A DNA stretch of 64,000 bases. Origin: Flavonifractor sp. An82. Its GTDB lineage: Bacteria; Bacillota; Clostridia; Oscillospirales; Oscillospiraceae. The stretch is from NCBI RefSeq assembly GCF_002159265.1, contig NZ_NFHG01000014.1, forward strand, positions 1 to 64,000, in the 5' to 3' direction. Under the pieces are notes generated by a model. It was not told where the DNA came from and made no database searches. It worked only from the letters and a program-made list of their open reading frames with translations. Position numbers and translations under genes: made by a program. Positions within the stretch are counted from its first letter, which is position 1. Each line of letters begins with the position of its first letter. This document shows positions 23,596 through 32,275 of this stretch, piece by piece.

Positions 23596-24168
23596 ATGGA
23601 AGAACTGAAACGGCGCATCCTCAGCGATGCAATGGTGGGTGAGGGCGATATTATTCGTGTGGACATGTTCCTCAACCACTGTATGGATATGGACCTGATG
23701 GAGCGGATGGGTGCTGTGCTGGCCAAGCGCTATCGGGGCGAGCGCGTCACCAAGGTGCTCACCGCCGAGAGTTCCGGTATCGCGTTGGCCTGCTTTACCG
23801 CCAAAGCGCTGGGTGTGCCGGTGATTTACGCCAAAAAGTTCCAGACCGGTTATATTGACCCCGATGTATATTCCGCCGAGACCCATTCTTTCTCACTGGA
23901 CAAGTCCTACACCCTGCGGGTGTCCAGAAAATACCTGACAGAGGACGACAACGTTCTGTTGGTGGATGACATCCTCTCCAACGGACAGACCATGCTCAGC
24001 CTGCTGGAGCTGGTGTCCAAGGCCGGCGGGGAAGTGGCCGGTGTGGGCGTGGCTATTGAAAAATCCATGCGGGAGGGCGGCCGGGTGCTGCGCCGCATGG
24101 GCATCCGGGTGGAGGCCCTGGCTACGGTGGAGGCCATTGAACACGGTCAGATCATTTTGGCCGACTGA
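23596..24168 (+). CDS. xpt: Xanthine phosphoribosyltransferase
   Basis: A 190-residue purine salvage enzyme that converts xanthine and PRPP to XMP in the cytoplasm. The PRPP-binding loop VLLVDDILSNGQT is at about 123-135, and LTAESSGIALA at about 55-65 fits the pyrophosphate loop of Xpt. Length and start (MEELKRRILSDA) match the Bacillus-type enzyme. ATG 23596 is preceded by AGGAGG five bases upstream. It is the first core gene after the integrated elements. Confidence 0.95.
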   Translation: MEELKRRILSDAMVGEGDIIRVDMFLNHCMDMDLMERMGAVLAKRYRGERVTKVLTAESSGIALACFTAKALGVPVIYAKKFQTGYIDPDVYSAETHSFSLDKSYTLRVSRKYLTEDDNVLLVDDILSNGQTMLSLLELVSKAGGEVAGVGVAIEKSMREGGRVLRRMGIRVEALATVEAIEHGQIILAD

Positions 24169-24181
24169 GGAGGACCCAGCC

Positions 24182-24571
24182 ATGGTAGATAAGACTCCTT
24201 TTCCCAATGCATTTGCACTCCACAATCAGATCCAGGTGGACTCATCCGGGCCGGACCGGGGAGAGGCCTGGCTGGAGATCAACAGCAACTCCCTCAACCC
24301 GTATGGCCGTCTTCATGGCGGCGCCTACTATACCCTGGCTGACTGTGTCGGCGGCCGGGCTTGCCGGACCGATGGACGGTATTATGTCACTCTGCATGGC
24401 GGAATCGACTTTGTTCATTCCGCATCCGACGGAAAAGTGATTGCCCGGGCGGAGATCCGGCACCGGGGACGTACCACTTGCCTGGTGGGCGTGGAGATCC
24501 GGGATGAGAAGGAGACGTTGCTGGCCACCGGCGACTTTACCTATTTCTGTATCGGCCAGCGGGATTCATAA
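24182..24571 (+). CDS. PaaI-type hotdog-fold thioesterase
   Basis: A 129-residue single-domain hotdog protein of the PaaI/YbgC-like acyl-CoA thioesterase group. The catalytic-helix motif NPYGRLHGGAYYTLAD lies at about 39-54, followed by the strand pattern VTLHGGIDFVHSA. The natural acyl-CoA is unknown. It starts 13 bases after xpt with GAGGAGG, so the two are likely cotranscribed. The stop overlaps the convergent ytvI-like gene by six bases. Confidence 0.85.
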   Translation: MVDKTPFPNAFALHNQIQVDSSGPDRGEAWLEINSNSLNPYGRLHGGAYYTLADCVGGRACRTDGRYYVTLHGGIDFVHSASDGKVIARAEIRHRGRTTCLVGVEIRDEKETLLATGDFTYFCIGQRDS

Positions 24572-25678
24572 GGAAGACTCCGGGGGAGACGGCTGCTGGG
24601 CCGTCTCCCGTTTTTGTGGGGTGGTACCGCCTCCCTCCGTCCACAGTTGCCAGACCACCACGGCGGCCAGAGGAGCCAGGATCATTCCGACCACGCCGAA
24701 GGTGCGGAACCCGGCGTACATGCTGACCAGGGCCGCCAGAGGAGGAAGACCTGCTCTCTGGCCCACCAGCCTGGGCTCCAGCAGGCTGCGCACCAGGGTG
24801 ACCAGGCCGTACAGCAGGAACAGGCCCAGCCCCAGGGGGTAATCGCCGCTGAGCAGGGCCCAGAGGCCCCAGGGCAGCAGGACGGCACCGCTGCCGAAGA
24901 TGGGCAGGGCGTCCACCAGGGCGGTGAGACCGGCCAGCAGGAGGGCCGGCTCCACCCGGAGGAGCAGCAGACCCACTGCTACCTGGGTAAAGGTGGTCAG
25001 TAGCAGCAGTCCCTGGGCCCGCAGCCAGCCGCCCACGGCATTTACCGTTACCTGCTGCCAGCGGCCCAGACGCTTCTGCCACAGGGAGGGCAGCTGGGCA
25101 AAGGCGGCCCGCAGGCCGGGCCGACCGGCGATGAAGAAGTAGGCGGCCAGAAAGGCAGTAAAAAGAAAGAGGCCTGCCGAGGGCAGACCAGCAAGAGCCT
25201 GAACCACCCGGGACACCACGGATTCTCCCAGCCAGCCGGGCAGCGCCAGCAGGCTTTGGCCCAGGGACTCTGCGGCCTGACGGGCAGGCTCCCGCAGTTG
25301 GTCGGGGAGGGCCACAAAGAGGCGGTACAGCCAGCTCTCCAGCTCATGGGTCAGCCCGCCCAGCTCCGCCAGCAGGGCGGGCAGCCGCCTGGCCAGCTGT
25401 GCCAGTTCATACCACAGCCGCCACAGCAGCAGACCTCCTATGCCCATGAGCAATCCGGCTGCCGCCAGGACGCACAAAGCCGCCGCCAGACGACGGGGTA
25501 GGCGGCAGCGCACAGTGAAAAAGCGAACCGCCGGCTCCAGCAGCCAGGCCAGCACCGCTGCCAGCGGGAAGGGAGCCGCCAGCGGCAGCAGCCAGCGCAG
25601 CCCCACCCAGAGGGCGGCCAGGACCAGCCCCGCCCACAGCAGCCGGATCACCCACCGCAGGTACCTGTCCTCCCGCAA
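24566..25678 (-). CDS. AI-2E family / YtvI-like sporulation membrane protein
   Basis: A 370-residue polytopic membrane protein of the AI-2E exporter superfamily. Hydrophobic segments lie at about 8-45, 64-88, 155-180, 205-265 and 275-345. The C-terminal signature VRSLLEPRLVGQRAGLPPLA at about 297-316 is typical of YtvI-type sporulation proteins. The substrate is unknown. The start is TTG 25678, supported by AAAGGAGG directly upstream. The end has a short charged tail. Confidence 0.82.
   Translation of the reverse strand: MREDRYLRWVIRLLWAGLVLAALWVGLRWLLPLAAPFPLAAVLAWLLEPAVRFFTVRCRLPRRLAAALCVLAAAGLLMGIGGLLLWRLWYELAQLARRLPALLAELGGLTHELESWLYRLFVALPDQLREPARQAAESLGQSLLALPGWLGESVVSRVVQALAGLPSAGLFLFTAFLAAYFFIAGRPGLRAAFAQLPSLWQKRLGRWQQVTVNAVGGWLRAQGLLLLTTFTQVAVGLLLLRVEPALLLAGLTALVDALPIFGSGAVLLPWGLWALLSGDYPLGLGLFLLYGLVTLVRSLLEPRLVGQRAGLPPLAALVSMYAGFRTFGVVGMILAPLAAVVVWQLWTEGGGTTPQKRETAQQPSPPESSL
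24584..24615 (+). terminator. Terminator of xpt-thioesterase, inside the facing gene
   Basis: Perfect 10-bp stem (GGGAGACGGC / GCCGTCTCCC), six-base loop and GTTTTT. It lies within the 3' coding end of the opposite-strand membrane protein. Confidence 0.85.
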
Positions 25679-25853
25679 AAGTACCCCTCCTTTCTAAAAT
25701 ATGTATAAATTGACGAAAAACAGGGGGAGAATCCAGGCGGAAATCGGCAGGCAGGAGGAAGTTGGCTCTTGCGGCTGGGACTTTATTGTGCTAAAATGGA
25801 CCACAATACAGAAACAAATGCTTTTCTGTCAAGGACAGGAGGGGGTCCATAGA

Positions 25854-26294
25854 ATGGGCAAGGCACCAGCCTACTTCATCGTGGAGGCCAGCGCGCTGCC
25901 GGAGGTCTTTCTGAAGGTTGCGGAAGCCAAGCGTCTGCTGGAAACCGGCGAGGCCGGGGCGGTCAACCAGGCGGTCCGCCGGGTGGGCATCAGCCGCAGC
26001 GCTTTTTACAAGTACAAGGACGCGGTGCGGCCCTTCAACGACATGCTGCACGGGCGCATCGTTACCTTCCAGATCGTGCTGAAGGATGAGCCCGGGGTAC
26101 TGTCCGCGGTCCTGAATATTTTTGCCACCACCGGCGGGAATATTCTCACCATCAATCAGGCCATCCCGGTCAGCGGGTGCGCAGCGGTGACCATCGGGGC
26201 GGAGACCTCTGGTCTTCAGATCCCCATGGAGGAGCTGCTGGAGCAGCTGCTGAAGGTGGAAGGCGTGCTGCGGAGCGAAGTGATATCAGGGTAA
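25854..26294 (+). CDS. ACT-domain protein (PheB/UPF0735-like)
   Basis: A 146-residue protein with an N-terminal helix-turn-helix-like region (residues 25-60, AVNQAVRRVGISRSAFYKYK) and a C-terminal ACT domain (70-143, ending VEGVLRSEVIS). The family is often encoded before homoserine dehydrogenase and is thought to sense amino acids. Start ATG 25854 follows GGAGGGGG; the open frame extends further upstream but without a start site. It is 30 bases before hom, so it probably forms an operon with it. Confidence 0.85.
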   Translation: MGKAPAYFIVEASALPEVFLKVAEAKRLLETGEAGAVNQAVRRVGISRSAFYKYKDAVRPFNDMLHGRIVTFQIVLKDEPGVLSAVLNIFATTGGNILTINQAIPVSGCAAVTIGAETSGLQIPMEELLEQLLKVEGVLRSEVISG

Positions 26295-26324
26295 ATGAGC
26301 CCTTTGGAGCAAGGAGGCATCCAT

Positions 26325-27536
26325 ATGGTAAACGTAGCGATTTTGGGCTTTGGCGTGGTAGGCTCCGGTGTGGCGGAGGTTTTGGCTACCAACGGCAGCC
26401 ATATTGACAAAAAGGTGGATGATCTGATCCGGCTGAAGTATATTCTGGATGTGCGGGATTTCCCCGACAGCCCCTTTGCCGATAAGGTCATCCATGATTT
26501 CAGCATCATTGAGAACGACCCCGAGGTCAACATCGTGGTGGAGACCATCGGCGGCGCCAAGGTGGCCCTGGACTTTACCCGCCGGGCCCTGGCCGCCGGC
26601 AAGAGCGTGGTCACCTCCAACAAGGAGCTGGTGGCCGAGCACGGCTGCGAGCTGCTCAAGCTGGCCCAGGAGAAGGGCGTCAGCTATCTGTTCGAGGCCA
26701 GCGTGGGGGGCGGCATCCCCATCATCCGGCCTCTGAACCAGTGCCTGGCGGCCAACGAGATCGAGGAGATCTGCGGTATCCTCAACGGCACCACCAACTA
26801 TATCCTCACCCGGATGATCCGGGCGGGGCTCAGCTTTGAGGCCGCCCTGAAGGAGGCCCAGCAGAACGGCTACGCCGAGCAGGACCCCACCGCCGACATC
26901 GAGGGCCACGACGCCTGCCGGAAGATCTGTATCCTGTCCTCTCTGGCCTTTGGCCGCCATGTCTATCCCAGCCAGGTGCCCACTGAGGGCATCACCGGCG
27001 TCAGTCTGGCCGACGTGGCCTATGCCGACGCCTGCGGCAAAAAGATCAAGCTGCTGGGCCGGGCCATCCATCAGGATGACGGCAAGGTGTGCGCCTATGT
27101 GGCGCCCCATCTGGTGGATGTGGAGGACCCCCTGGCCGGCGTGGAGGACGTGTTCAACGCCATTGCCGTCAAGGGCAACGCTATTGGCGACGTGATGTTC
27201 TACGGCCGGGGCGCCGGCAAGCTGCCTACCGCCTCCGCCGTGGTGGCTGACGTCATCGACGCCGCCCGCCACAAGGACGCGAAGAAGCGGATGTTCTGGT
27301 CTGAGGGCGGGGACGACGTGGCCGTGCCGCCCACCGCGCTGGAGAGCGCCTGGTATGTCCGGGTGGAGGGTAAGCTGGAGGACGTGAAGGCCGCTTTCCC
27401 CGACTGCGCACTGCTGCCCCGGGCCGGCGCGCCGGAGAACGAGTTTGCATTCCTTACCGCGCCCATGACCCGCTCCGCCCTGGAGGGCAAGCTGGCTGGT
27501 CTGAAGGCCTGTTCGCTGTTCCGGGTACTGGACTGA
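26325..27536 (+). CDS. hom: Homoserine dehydrogenase
   Basis: A 403-residue NAD(P)H-dependent enzyme reducing aspartate semialdehyde to homoserine, the branch to threonine and methionine. The Rossmann motif GFGVVGSGVAE is at about 8-18. The catalytic region has EASVGGGIPIIRPL at about 124-137 and NGTTNYILT at about 153-161. A C-terminal ACT-like regulatory part covers about 340-403. ATG 26325 lies nine bases after AAGGAGG, which decides against the upstream ATG 26295. It is placed between the ACT protein and aspartate kinase. Confidence 0.96.
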   Translation: MVNVAILGFGVVGSGVAEVLATNGSHIDKKVDDLIRLKYILDVRDFPDSPFADKVIHDFSIIENDPEVNIVVETIGGAKVALDFTRRALAAGKSVVTSNKELVAEHGCELLKLAQEKGVSYLFEASVGGGIPIIRPLNQCLAANEIEEICGILNGTTNYILTRMIRAGLSFEAALKEAQQNGYAEQDPTADIEGHDACRKICILSSLAFGRHVYPSQVPTEGITGVSLADVAYADACGKKIKLLGRAIHQDDGKVCAYVAPHLVDVEDPLAGVEDVFNAIAVKGNAIGDVMFYGRGAGKLPTASAVVADVIDAARHKDAKKRMFWSEGGDDVAVPPTALESAWYVRVEGKLEDVKAAFPDCALLPRAGAPENEFAFLTAPMTRSALEGKLAGLKACSLFRVLD

Positions 27537-27588
27537 GCGCATAGGATGCCATAAGAGATTTCACCTGATTTAGGGGGTACAAACGCCA

Positions 27589-28812
27589 ATGGGACTCATC
27601 GTACAAAAATTTGGCGGCAGCTCCGTTGCTGATGCAGACCGCATCCGCAACGTAGCCCGCATCATCACGGAGACCTACCGCCGCGGCCACAGCGTTGTAG
27701 CGGTGCTCTCCGCCCAGGGGGATACCACCGACGACCTGATCGCCAAGGCTGCCGAGATCAACCCCAACGGCTCCAAGCGGGAGATGGATATGCTCCTGTC
27801 CACCGGCGAACAGATCTCCTGCTCCCTGTGTGCCATGGCCATTGAGGCCATGGGCTATCCTGTCATCTCTCTGACGGGCTGGCAGGCCGGGTTCCGCACC
27901 AACTCCGTCTACGGCGACGCCCGCATCAAGCGGCTGGACACCGAGCGTGTGATGGCCGAGCTGGACAAGAAGGCCATCGTCATCGTCACCGGCTTCCAGG
28001 GCCTGAACAAGTATGACGATATCACCACCCTGGGTCGGGGCGGCTCCGACACCTCGGCGGTGGCCTTGGCCGCCGCTCTGCGGGCCGACCTGTGCCAGAT
28101 CTATACCGACGTGGACGGCGTGTTTACCGCCGATCCCCGCCATGTGGCCGGCGCCTTCCAGCTGGAGGAGATCACCTATGACGAGATGCTGGAACTGGCC
28201 ACTCTGGGCGCCCAGGTGCTCCACAACCGCTCCGTGGAGATGGCGAAGCGCTACAGCGTCAACCTGGAGGTCCTCTCCAGTTTCTCCGGCAAGCCCGGCA
28301 CCAAAGTCAAGGAGGTTGCAAAAACCATGGAAAAAATGCACGTCAGCGGGGTGGCCTGCGACAAGAACGTGGCCCGTCTGGCCGTTGTGGGTCTGGCCGA
28401 TCAGCCTGGTATCGCCTTTAAGATTTTCTCCCTGCTGGCCAAGGAAAAGGTCAACGTGGACATCATCCTGCAGTCCATCGGCCGCAACAATACCAAGGAC
28501 ATCAGCTTTACCGTGGGCAAGCAGGACATGGACCGCTCCAAGGACATCCTGGAGGCCCACAAGGGTGCCCTGGGCTTCGACCACATCGACGTCAACGACT
28601 CCATTGCCAAGGTGTCCATTGTGGGCGCCGGTATGATCCATAATCCCGGCGTGGCCGCCAAGATGTTCGAGGCTCTCTACAACGCCGGCATCAACATCAA
28701 TATGATCTCCACCAGTGAGATCAAGGTCTCCGTGCTGGTGGACCTGGCCGAGGCCGACCGCTCTGTCCAGGTCATCCACGACCGGTTCTTCCACGAGTTC
28801 GGCGGGAACTGA
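27589..28812 (+). CDS. lysC: Aspartate kinase
   Basis: A 407-residue enzyme for the first step of the aspartate family pathway. The kinase core starts with KFGGSSVADADRIRNVA at about 5-21 and has the GRGGSDTSAVALAAAL motif at about 150-165. Two ACT domains follow (about 265-335 and 345-405) for feedback control by lysine and/or threonine. It comes 52 bases after hom and ends in a strong terminator, closing the ACT-hom-lysC unit. Confidence 0.96.
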   Translation: MGLIVQKFGGSSVADADRIRNVARIITETYRRGHSVVAVLSAQGDTTDDLIAKAAEINPNGSKREMDMLLSTGEQISCSLCAMAIEAMGYPVISLTGWQAGFRTNSVYGDARIKRLDTERVMAELDKKAIVIVTGFQGLNKYDDITTLGRGGSDTSAVALAAALRADLCQIYTDVDGVFTADPRHVAGAFQLEEITYDEMLELATLGAQVLHNRSVEMAKRYSVNLEVLSSFSGKPGTKVKEVAKTMEKMHVSGVACDKNVARLAVVGLADQPGIAFKIFSLLAKEKVNVDIILQSIGRNNTKDISFTVGKQDMDRSKDILEAHKGALGFDHIDVNDSIAKVSIVGAGMIHNPGVAAKMFEALYNAGININMISTSEIKVSVLVDLAEADRSVQVIHDRFFHEFGGN

Positions 28813-28832
28813 GTCCATCAATAAGAACATAA

Positions 28833-28868
28833 AAAATGGCCGCCTGTCACTGACAGGCGGCCATTTTT
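28833..28868. terminator. Bidirectional terminator between lysC and purD
   Basis: A 17-bp perfect inverted repeat AAAATGGCCGCCTGTCA / TGACAGGCGGCCATTTT with A and T flanks. It serves both convergent genes. Confidence 0.95.
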
Positions 28869-28872
28869 GATA

Positions 28873-30129
28873 TTATACCCGACCGATGTCGGTGCGGAAG
28901 TGCATGTCCTGGAAGTGGATGTGCTTGGCGGCGGCGTAAGCTCCGTCAATGGCCTCGTCCAGGTTGTCGCCCACGGCGGTGACCCCCAGGACCCGGCCGC
29001 CGTTGGTGACGATGTTGCCGTCATCATCCAGCTTGGTGCCGGCGTGGAAGACCACGGCGGTCTGTCCGGCCTCGTCCAGACCGGTGATGGGGTAACCCTT
29101 CTGATAGCTGCCCGGATAGCCGCCGGAGGCCAGCACCAGACAGCAGGCCGCGCCGGGCTTCCACTGAATGTCGATCCGGGACAGCGCGCCCTCCCGGCAG
29201 GCGGCGAAGATCTCCATCAGGTCGGAGTCCAGCAGGGAGAGGACAGCCTGACACTCGGGATCGCCGAAGCGGGCATTGTACTCCACCACCTTGGGACCCT
29301 CGGGGGTGATCATCAGACCGAAGTAGAGCACGCCCTTGAAGGGGCGACCCTCCGCCTTCAGCGCGGCCACGGTGGGCATGAAGATCTCCCGCATACACTG
29401 GACCGCCACAGCGGCGGTGTAGTTGGGGGAGGGGGAGATGGCGCCCATGCCGCCGGTGTTGGGGCCCTGGTTGCCGTCATAGGCCCGCTTGTGGTCCTGG
29501 GAGGAGGGCATGCACAGCAGGAACTCGCCGTCGCAGAAGGCCAGCACGGTGACCTCGGGGCCGGTCATGCACTCCTCGATGACGATCTTGGCCCCGGCCT
29601 CGCCGAAGCGGTGGTCGCTCATCATGGAGCGGACGGCCTCCTTGGCCTCCTCCACAGTCTGGGCCACGATAACACCCTTGCCCAGGGCCAGGCCGTCGGC
29701 CTTCACCACAATGGGGGCGCCCTGCTCCTCCACATAGGTCAGAGCGGCGTCCATGTCGGTAAAGGTCTCATACTTGGCGGTGGGGATGTTGTACTTTTTC
29801 ATCAGGTTCTTGGAAAAGATCTTGCTGGCCTCGATGATGGCGGCGTCCGCCGTGGGGCCGAAGGCGGGAATGCCCGCCGCCTCCATGGCGTCCACCATGC
29901 CCAGGGCCAGGGGATCGTCAGGAGCCACTACCACGAAGTCCATGGAGTACTTCTTGGCCCACTTCACCATGCCCTCCACGTCGGTGGCGGCGATGGGAAC
30001 GCACTGGGCGATGGATTCAATGCCGCCGTTGCCGGGGGCGCAGTAGAGCCGGGTGACATGGGGGCTCTGGGACAGCTTCCAGCAGATGGCGTGCTCCCGC
30101 CCGCCTCCGCCTACGACTAGTACCTTCAT
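28873..30129 (-). CDS. purD: Phosphoribosylamine-glycine ligase
   Basis: A 418-residue ATP-grasp enzyme making glycinamide ribonucleotide. The N-terminus MKVLVVGGGGREHAICWKL is the PurD signature. The ATP-grasp region spans about 100-325, with the EECMTGPEVTVLAF and GDPECQAVL motifs visible. Start ATG 30129 has GAGGTTTGAAC upstream; further upstream is hairpin-rich non-coding DNA. It is the last gene of the purine operon. Confidence 0.96.
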   Translation of the reverse strand: MKVLVVGGGGREHAICWKLSQSPHVTRLYCAPGNGGIESIAQCVPIAATDVEGMVKWAKKYSMDFVVVAPDDPLALGMVDAMEAAGIPAFGPTADAAIIEASKIFSKNLMKKYNIPTAKYETFTDMDAALTYVEEQGAPIVVKADGLALGKGVIVAQTVEEAKEAVRSMMSDHRFGEAGAKIVIEECMTGPEVTVLAFCDGEFLLCMPSSQDHKRAYDGNQGPNTGGMGAISPSPNYTAAVAVQCMREIFMPTVAALKAEGRPFKGVLYFGLMITPEGPKVVEYNARFGDPECQAVLSLLDSDLMEIFAACREGALSRIDIQWKPGAACCLVLASGGYPGSYQKGYPITGLDEAGQTAVVFHAGTKLDDDGNIVTNGGRVLGVTAVGDNLDEAIDGAYAAAKHIHFQDMHFRTDIGRV

Positions 30130-30157
30130 GTTCAAACCTCGTTTCGTTACCCCCGTC

Positions 30158-30364
30158 CTTTTCGCGCAGCGAAAAGCTTTTTCGCGGAGGGTGTTGCGCT
30201 CCGTGACCCTGGAGCGAAAAAATAAAATGCATGTCTGGGAGAATTCACTTCTCCCAGACATACCCCGACCCGCGCCGCGGGCGCGAAACCGGGGGTATCG
30301 CAGAACTGTGCCAATATATATTGGCGCAGTTCTGCGTATCCAGGGGGTATTGGATACCCCCTGG
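30158..30364. repeat. Four consecutive hairpins in the purH-purD spacer
   Basis: The 242-base gap between the two genes is packed with inverted repeats. They lie at 30158-30176 (CTTTTCGC arms), 30233-30259 (11-bp perfect, GTCTGGGAGAA), 30299-30336 (16-bp arms with a mismatch in the middle, CGCAGAACTG outer) and 30340-30364 (11-bp perfect, CCAGGGGGTAT). None has a clear T-run on the minus strand. They may tune expression of purD or protect mRNA ends. Confidence 0.8.
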
Positions 30365-30371
30365 AATTGTT

Positions 30372-31544
30372 TTAGTGGTGGAACAGCCGCATGCCGGTGA
30401 AGGCCATGACGATGCCGTACTTGTTGCAGGTGGCGATGACGTGGTCATCCCGGATGGAGCCGCCGGGCTGCACGATGTAGGACACGCCGGACTTGCGGGC
30501 CCGCTCCACGTTGTCGCCGAAGGGGAAGAAGGCGTCGGAGCCCACGGTGACGCCGGACTGGGTGGCGATCCAGGCCTTCTTTTCCTCAGTGGTGAGCACC
30601 TCAGGGCGTACCTTGAAGGTGTTCTGCCACACGCCCTCGGCCAGCACGTCCTCGTACTCGTCGGAGATGTATACGTCGATGGCGTTGTCCCGGTCGGGGC
30701 GGCGGATACCGTCCACAAACTGGAGGCCCAGCACCTTGGGATGCTGGCGCAGCAGCCAGTTGTCCGCCTTGGAGCCGGCCAGACGGGTGCAGTGGATGCG
30801 GCTCTGCTGACCGGCGCCCACGCCGATGGCCTGGCCGTCCTTTACGTAGCACACGGAGTTGGACTGGGTGTACTTCAGGGTGATGAGGGCGATGAGCATG
30901 TCCCGCTTGGCATTCTCCGGCAGGTCCTTGCTGTCGGTGACGATGTTGTTCAGCAGGTCGGCATTGATCTCATAGTTGTTGCGGCCCTGCTCGAAGGTGA
31001 TGCCGAATACGTCCTTGTGCTCCACGGCCTTGGGGACGTAGTCCGGGTCGATCTCCACCACGTTGTAGCCGCCCTTGCGCTTGGTCTTGAGGATCTCCAG
31101 GGCCTCCTCAGTGTAGCCGGGGGCGATAACGCCGTCAGATACCTCCAGGGCCAGATAGCGGGCGGTCTGGGCGTCGCACACGTCGGACAGGGCGGCCCAG
31201 TCGCCGTAGGAGCACAGTCGGTCGGCGCCCCGGGCCTTCACATAGGCGCAGGCGATGGGGGACAGGTCCATGTCCTCGGCAAAGTAGATCTTTTTCTCCA
31301 CGTCGGTGAGGGGCGTGCCCACGGCGGCGCCGGCGGGGGAGACGTGCTTGAAGGAGGCGGCGGCGGGCAGGCCGGTGGCCTCCTTCAGCTCCTTGACCAG
31401 CTGCCAGGAGTTCAGGGCGTCCAGAAAGTTGATGTAGCCCGGCTTGCCGTTGAGCACCTTGATGGGCAGCTCACCGGACTCCATAAAGATGCGGGCGGGC
31501 TTCTGGTTGGGGTTGCAGCCGTATTTCAGCTCCAGTTCGGTCAT
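30372..31544 (-). CDS. purH: Stand-alone AICAR formyltransferase (PurH C-terminal type)
   Basis: A 390-residue enzyme transferring a formyl group to AICAR, the ninth step of purine synthesis. The sequence starts directly with the transformylase part (LKYGCNPNQKPARIF) and has SFKHVSPAGAAVG at about 64-76 and RQHPKVLGLQFVDGIRR at about 279-295. The N-terminal IMP cyclohydrolase (MGS-like) domain of ordinary bifunctional PurH is missing. The next upstream gene encodes a PurO-type cyclohydrolase that would fill that gap. Confidence 0.93.
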   Translation of the reverse strand: MTELELKYGCNPNQKPARIFMESGELPIKVLNGKPGYINFLDALNSWQLVKELKEATGLPAAASFKHVSPAGAAVGTPLTDVEKKIYFAEDMDLSPIACAYVKARGADRLCSYGDWAALSDVCDAQTARYLALEVSDGVIAPGYTEEALEILKTKRKGGYNVVEIDPDYVPKAVEHKDVFGITFEQGRNNYEINADLLNNIVTDSKDLPENAKRDMLIALITLKYTQSNSVCYVKDGQAIGVGAGQQSRIHCTRLAGSKADNWLLRQHPKVLGLQFVDGIRRPDRDNAIDVYISDEYEDVLAEGVWQNTFKVRPEVLTTEEKKAWIATQSGVTVGSDAFFPFGDNVERARKSGVSYIVQPGGSIRDDHVIATCNKYGIVMAFTGMRLFHH

Positions 31545-31563
31545 GGTCTGTGCTTCCTCCTTC

Positions 31564-32271
31564 TTACTGATGCTTGTTGAGGATGACGGTCTCCCAGTCG
31601 CCGGTCATCAGGTCGATGTAGCGCACGAAGAGGGATACCTTGTTGTCCTCGTTCAGATTGGACCAGATCAGCTGGGCAAACTCCTGGGGAGTCTTGCTGT
31701 CGATGGTGATCTGCTCCGGCTCGCCCTCAAAGGAGGGCAGGGGATTGCCGTCCCCCATGTAGGTGTGGATGAAGTGGCCCTGACCGGCCAGAGGCTTCTC
31801 ATAGGTGAAGAAGTAGCGGCGGCAGGAGGCGGGATCGCCGTCGGCGCTCTTCAGGATGGAGAGAACATAGTCGCCGTCCTTCTTCACCAGGCCGGAGATA
31901 CGGGGGGTGTAGTTGGGCTCGTCGGGCTCAAAGGTGCGGGTGTGCAGGGCCTGGGAGAAGGTCTTGCCGGCGGCCAGACCCTCCCGGATGGTATCGGTCT
32001 GATCGCCGTTGGTGACGATGGTGGAGGCGCCGAATACCCGGACGGGGTTATAGATGATGAGAGAGGGGTCAGTCATCTTGGAGGGGTCGAAGGCCTGGGT
32101 GCGGATGCCGTCGGGAGTCTCCACAAAGACCCGGTTGCGGGAGTTCTCGCTGCGGCCCATGATGAAGTAGGCGATGACCGCCTTGGTGTCGTCGGCAGAG
32201 CGGCCCAGCACGATGCCCCGGCCGGGATAGGGATTGGAGCGCAGCAGCTCAGTCAGATCCAGCGTTTTCAT
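31564..32271 (-). CDS. purO: PurO-type IMP cyclohydrolase
   Basis: A 235-residue protein resembling the archaeal-type IMP cyclohydrolase, which closes FAICAR to IMP. Recognisable pieces are NPYPGRGIVLGRSADDTKAV near 13-32, MGRSENSRNRVF near 39-50, and FTYEKPLAGQGHFIHTYMGD near 150-169. It lies between purN and the single-domain AICAR transformylase, matching the missing reaction. Start ATG 32271 is four bases from the purN stop. Confidence 0.88.
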   Translation of the reverse strand: MKTLDLTELLRSNPYPGRGIVLGRSADDTKAVIAYFIMGRSENSRNRVFVETPDGIRTQAFDPSKMTDPSLIIYNPVRVFGASTIVTNGDQTDTIREGLAAGKTFSQALHTRTFEPDEPNYTPRISGLVKKDGDYVLSILKSADGDPASCRRYFFTYEKPLAGQGHFIHTYMGDGNPLPSFEGEPEQITIDSKTPQEFAQLIWSNLNEDNKVSLFVRYIDLMTGDWETVILNKHQ

Positions 32272-32275
32272 ATGA

